Source: Deltaproteobacteria bacterium (GTDB lineage Bacteria > Myxococcota_A > Polyangia > Polyangiales > Houyiibacteriaceae). From it: a stretch of DNA of 9,699 bases. A program made the translations under genes and the position numbers. The stretch covers positions 1 through 9,699 of the forward strand of contig JAFDFW010000065.1 in assembly GCA_019309605.1 (NCBI GenBank), read 5' to 3'. The notes below the pieces were generated by a model. It ran no database searches. It saw only the letters and a program-made list of their open reading frames with translations, and was not told the DNA's origin. Shown one piece after another: positions 7,114 to 9,699 of the stretch (position 1 is the stretch's first letter; the number at the start of each line of letters is the position of its first letter).

Positions 7114-7130
7114 CCGGCCGGAGCTTGCCA
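7095..7130. repeat. Perfect 18-bp tandem duplication upstream of sdhC
   Basis: The unit ACCGGCCGGAGCTTGCCA occurs twice with no spacer (7095-7112 and 7113-7130), identical at every position. Each copy contains the 8-base palindrome CCGGCCGG. The duplication lies in the 124-base gap between the KamA-family gene stop and the sdhC start, where it covers the predicted -35 box and the sequence above it. It could be a recent slippage duplication or a paired binding site for a regulator. Confidence 0.85.
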
Positions 7131-7171
7131 CGTGGACGGCGGACAAATGGCGAGTGGAAAAAGCATGGGTT

Positions 7172-8299
7172 TCAGAGATCGGGGGGGTCGTAGTACTCAA
7201 CGAGATCGCCGCGGAAGGTTTCGAGCACCGTGACGCCGTCTTCCTCGCTCACCAGGTAATTCGGCCCGATCGGCACCTTGCCGAGGCCACCGGGCGTATC
7301 GACGATGAGCTTAGGAAGCGCGATCCCGCTGACCCGCCCTTGAAGGGCCGCCATCAGTTCGATGCCACGCCGCACAGACGTCCGTAGATGCCCAGTTCCG
7401 CCGACTGGGTCCATTTGTAGAAGGTAGTAGGGCCGAACGCGTGACCGGACCAGCCCTCGGAATAGCGCTTCGAGCGTGCTTGGATCGTCGTTGACGCCTC
7501 GAAGCAGGACCGTCTGATTCATGACCGGCAGACCGGCATCCGCGAGGCGCGCGCAAGCTATGAAGGCCTCGTCGGTCAACTCTTTCGGGTGGTTGAAATG
7601 GGTCATGATCCAGGTGGCTTCGTGGCTTTCCCGGATGGCGCTGCAGAGTTCCTCAGTGATCCGCTGGGGGAGGGTAACCGGTGCCCGCGTGGCCAGGCGG
7701 ACGTAGTCCACATGGTCGATCTCCCGAAGCCGGCGGAGCAATCGGGCAAGCCGGTCGGTCGACATCACACAGGGATCGCCCCCAGAGACGATGACATCGT
7801 GGACCTCCGGGTGCGCCTCGATCCACGCGAACGCGGGCTCGAGCGCCGCCATCGAGCGTGCCCCCCCGCCATCCCCAACGAGCCGCGATCGGGTGCAGAA
7901 TCGACAATACACACCGCAGCGGTCGGTAGCGACCAAGAGGACGCGATCCGGGTAGCGCCGGATCAGATGAGGCGCGACCTCGTGGGCCTCCTCGCCCAAC
8001 GGGTCGCGGAGGTCGCCTTTGACGACGATCGCCTCTTCGGCTCGGGGGATGCACTGCCGGCGAATCGGGCAATCGGCATCGGATGGGTCGCAGAGCGCGA
8101 GATAGTACGGGGTGATCGAAATAGGCAGCCCGGCGGCCATCGCGCGGCTGGCACCAATTCGTTCCGCATCGGTCAGGGTCAGGGCCTTGTCGAGGGCTTG
8201 CAAATCGGTTGCCGAGTGCTGCGCCTGCCAGCGCCAATCGCCCCAGTTGGACTCGTCAAAACAAGAGACCTCGCGAAAATTTAGCGGCAGCGAACGCAC
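7172..8299 (-). CDS. KamA-family radical SAM aminomutase (lysine 2,3-aminomutase/EpmB-like)
   Basis: From the GTG at 8297-8299 the protein has 375 residues. Radical SAM cysteines are C128, C132 and C135 in DRCGVYCRFCTRSR, and VSGGDP follows as the SAM-binding GGDP motif. The PLP lysine is K341 in DTPGGLGKVP. D297 (LLQMDPVGG) and D334 (LIVDTPGG), and the Arg in CTR, match the clostridial lysine-binding residues D293, D330 and R134 with the same 37- and 7-residue spacings to D330 and K337. So L-lysine to beta-lysine is the likely reaction. The zinc ligand at C268 is Asp here (GVNDDP, D272), and the C-terminal cysteine cluster is absent, as in short EpmB-type proteins. Product use may be EF-P modification or an osmolyte; no efp or epmA gene is in the window. 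The frame is open to 8530, but that extension is antisense to the PEPCK gene. The chosen GTG keeps the WGDWRWQ family entry and lacks a well-spaced Shine-Dalgarno, so the start is uncertain. Confidence 0.88.
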   Translation of the reverse strand: MRSLPLNFREVSCFDESNWGDWRWQAQHSATDLQALDKALTLTDAERIGASRAMAAGLPISITPYYLALCDPSDADCPIRRQCIPRAEEAIVVKGDLRDPLGEEAHEVAPHLIRRYPDRVLLVATDRCGVYCRFCTRSRLVGDGGGARSMAALEPAFAWIEAHPEVHDVIVSGGDPCVMSTDRLARLLRRLREIDHVDYVRLATRAPVTLPQRITEELCSAIRESHEATWIMTHFNHPKELTDEAFIACARLADAGLPVMNQTVLLRGVNDDPSTLEALFRGLVRSRVRPYYLLQMDPVGGTGHLRTSVRRGIELMAALQGRVSGIALPKLIVDTPGGLGKVPIGPNYLVSEEDGVTVLETFRGDLVEYYDPPDL

Positions 8300-8347
8300 G
8301 GTGTGCAGCTTACTTCCTGTCCCGTCGGCGGCAACTCCTGTCGGCCC

Positions 8348-8376
8348 TGGACACGCCCTAGAAACATTGTCATATG
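8348..8376 (+). promoter_or_regulatory. Possible promoter for the PEP carboxykinase gene
   Basis: TGGACA (8348-8353, five of six bases of TTGACA) and CATATG (8371-8376, a weak -10) are separated by exactly 17 bases in the divergent gap between the KamA and PEPCK genes. The start point would be near 8383, giving a leader of about 59 bases. The weak -10 box makes this tentative. I found no equally good candidate for the KamA gene on the other strand. Confidence 0.28.
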
Positions 8377-8441
8377 GCAGTGACTGAGCTTGCTCGATGG
8401 GCGTTTTGCTCCCGGAGGGCCAAGACGAAAACGGAGAAATT

Positions 8442-9699
8442 ATGGCGATCCGCAACCCCCGCCCGTTCGACGTCGAGTACATCGAGAACCCAACCCAGCC
8501 CGAGTTACGCGAGCTTGCGATCGCCAACACCCCGTGTGTTCAGCAGACCGCGGTTGGCAGCATCAACAAGGTGTCGCGCAACAAAGCGCGTATGGCCGGG
8601 TACACGTACATCATCGACACCCAAGATCGATGGAGCCATCAACTCATCGACGGCTTTACACGCCCGAGGGCGCGAACATCGCCGGCATGCAGCAGATCCT
8701 CGCGTTCCCCCGTTCGGACGTGGAGACCGAGGAGCAAATCGCCGCACCGTTCGAGCCTGTCTTCCGGCTGTTCTACACGCCGGATCTGAAGCTCGACGAT
8801 ATGCCTGGCGGCCAGGCGATCATCGTCGACATGGAGAACTGGACGACTTACGTGATGGGCGCCGACTACTTCGGGGAGTCGAAGAAGGGCATCCTTCGCA
8901 TGCTCAACCACTACGTGTATCAAAAGGGTGGGCTCGTTCTGCACGCTGGCGCCAAGGCCGTCACCGATTCGGATGGCAGCAAGCTCACTATGACGATCAT
9001 GGGTCTCTCCGGCACCGGCAAGACCACCACCACGTTCTCGAAGCAAGGCGACATCACCGAACCGATTCAGGACGACATGGTGGCGCTTTGGCCGCATGGC
9101 GCGCTCTCGATCACGGAGAATGGCTGCTTCGCCAAGACCGACGGCCTGTCGCTCGAGACCGAGCCGGTCCTGTTCACGGCGACCAGCGGACCCGAGGCCT
9201 GGATCGAAAACGTATTCCTCGAAGCCGACGGCTCGTTCCACTTCACCAAGAGTGTGCTCTCGGTTGACGACGTCACGCGCCTTCGCGACATCCTAGTCGG
9301 CACCGGCGCAAACGCGGAGAACGTGGACAAGTACATTTCTGGCGAGGTTAAGGTCGACGATGTGGTCGACAGTCACGGCATCCCCGCGGACGGCTGGGAT
9401 TTCGTGGTCTGGACGCAAAACGGCCGCTCGATCGTGCCGATGAGCTCGATTCCTGAAGCCGCCGACCTTCATGACATTCCGCGGGTCAAGTCGATGGGCA
9501 TCCTGAACCGCGACGAAGGCTACGACGCTGCGATGCCCGGCATCGTGCGCTTCACTTCGCCCGAGCAGGCAGCCGGCTACTTCATGCTTGGCGAAACCTC
9601 GAAGACCAGCGCGGCTGGCAAGGATCGCGGTAAGACCCGTTCGCCATTCACGCAGCCGTTCTTCCCGGCGAAACACGGGCTTCAGGCCAAGCGGTTCGC
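8442..9699 (+). CDS. pckA: ATP-type phosphoenolpyruvate carboxykinase, frameshifted near 8654, 3' end outside window
   Basis: The enzyme converts oxaloacetate plus nucleoside triphosphate to PEP plus CO2 (gluconeogenesis/anaplerosis, cytoplasm). The ATG at 8442 has GGAG about 5 bases upstream. Codons 1-71 run in one frame to GGC at 8652-8654. The family sequence then continues in the -1 frame (LYTPEGAN...) for 348 more codons with no stop to the window end. Joined numbering: YFGESKKG (K149-K150, metal/substrate), VLHAG (H168), P-loop GLSGTGKT (188-195), IQDD (D211-D212, kinase-2), ENGCFAKT, and NGRSIVPM with the Arg equivalent to E. coli R333. The P-loop form indicates the ATP-dependent class. 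The N-terminal region lacks the GRSPKDKY substrate motif of E. coli PckA and has GSINKVSRNKARMAGYTYI instead, so this is a divergent branch. A missing C after GGC would restore the frame, so a sequencing error is as likely as a real mutation. If the base is truly absent, the product is truncated at 8789. Confidence 0.85.
8651..8657 (+). other. Frameshift point in the PEPCK gene
   Basis: The frame reads ...CTC ATC GAC GGC TTT ACA, giving QLIDGFT and then unrelated arginine- and serine-rich residues up to a stop at 8789. Reading CTT TAC ACG from 8654 instead gives LYTPEGANIAGMQQ and the conserved enzyme. One additional C (GGCCTTTAC) would fix it. The local bases do not form a classical X XXY YYZ slippery heptamer, and I see no stimulatory hairpin just downstream, so programmed frameshifting is unlikely. 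Confidence 0.8.

Noticed and set aside
7095..7130. Possible CRISPR-like repeat
   Set aside because: The two copies are directly adjacent with no spacer, and there are no further copies or cas genes.
8300..8530. 5' extension of the KamA frame to an ATG at 8530
   Set aside because: It would overlap the PEPCK start on the opposite strand and cover the divergent promoter region. The extension does not look like the KamA family.
8651..8657. Programmed -1 frameshift in PEPCK
   Set aside because: There is no slippery heptamer or evident downstream structure, and the family is not known for recoding. A sequencing error or mutation is simpler.
8374..9267. 297-residue plus-strand frame overlapping PEPCK, and the 200-residue minus-strand frame at 8639-9241
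   Set aside because: Both are shadows of the PEPCK gene. Only the frame continuing from 8654 carries the P-loop and other enzyme motifs.

Overview
The window is high-GC bacterial chromosome with dense, mostly core-metabolism genes. A three-subunit succinate dehydrogenase with a single di-haem cytochrome b558-type anchor (order sdhC-sdhA-sdhB), tight gene spacing and the high GC would suit a myxobacterium-like or other deltaproteobacterial lineage. That placement is inference from gene types only: there is no rRNA or other taxonomic marker here.

Layout, left to right. A GCCAGC-type hexanucleotide repeat fills 1-36. Three minus-strand genes follow. The first two form a tight unit: a headless CCA-adding-enzyme-like HD-domain protein (38-964) and histidinol-phosphate aminotransferase hisC (968-2062), 3 bases apart and transcribed hisC first. 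A SirB1-like transglutaminase-fold/TPR protein (2135-2953) lies upstream on the same strand. A plus-strand DedA/VTT-family membrane protein (3055-3666) diverges from it. Its stop codon overlaps that of sdhB, which converges on it. The sdhCAB operon occupies 3663-7047 on the minus strand. Its upstream gap (7048-7171) holds a perfect 18-bp tandem duplication, a possible promoter and a GC-rich palindrome. Next is a minus-strand KamA-family radical SAM aminomutase (7172-8299, GTG start). A divergent intergenic region (8300-8441) leads to a plus-strand ATP-type phosphoenolpyruvate carboxykinase gene (8442 to the window end), which carries a one-base frameshift at about 8654.

Functional links: succinate dehydrogenase (TCA cycle and electron transport to quinone) and PEP carboxykinase (oxaloacetate to PEP) are both central carbon metabolism, hisC is histidine biosynthesis, and the KamA protein probably makes a beta-amino acid from lysine. 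No defence system, mobile element, CRISPR array, tRNA or rRNA was seen. I see no convincing new multi-gene system. The points worth a second look are the frameshifted and divergent PEPCK, the HD protein lacking its nucleotidyltransferase head, the zinc-less KamA protein, and the duplicated element upstream of sdhC.
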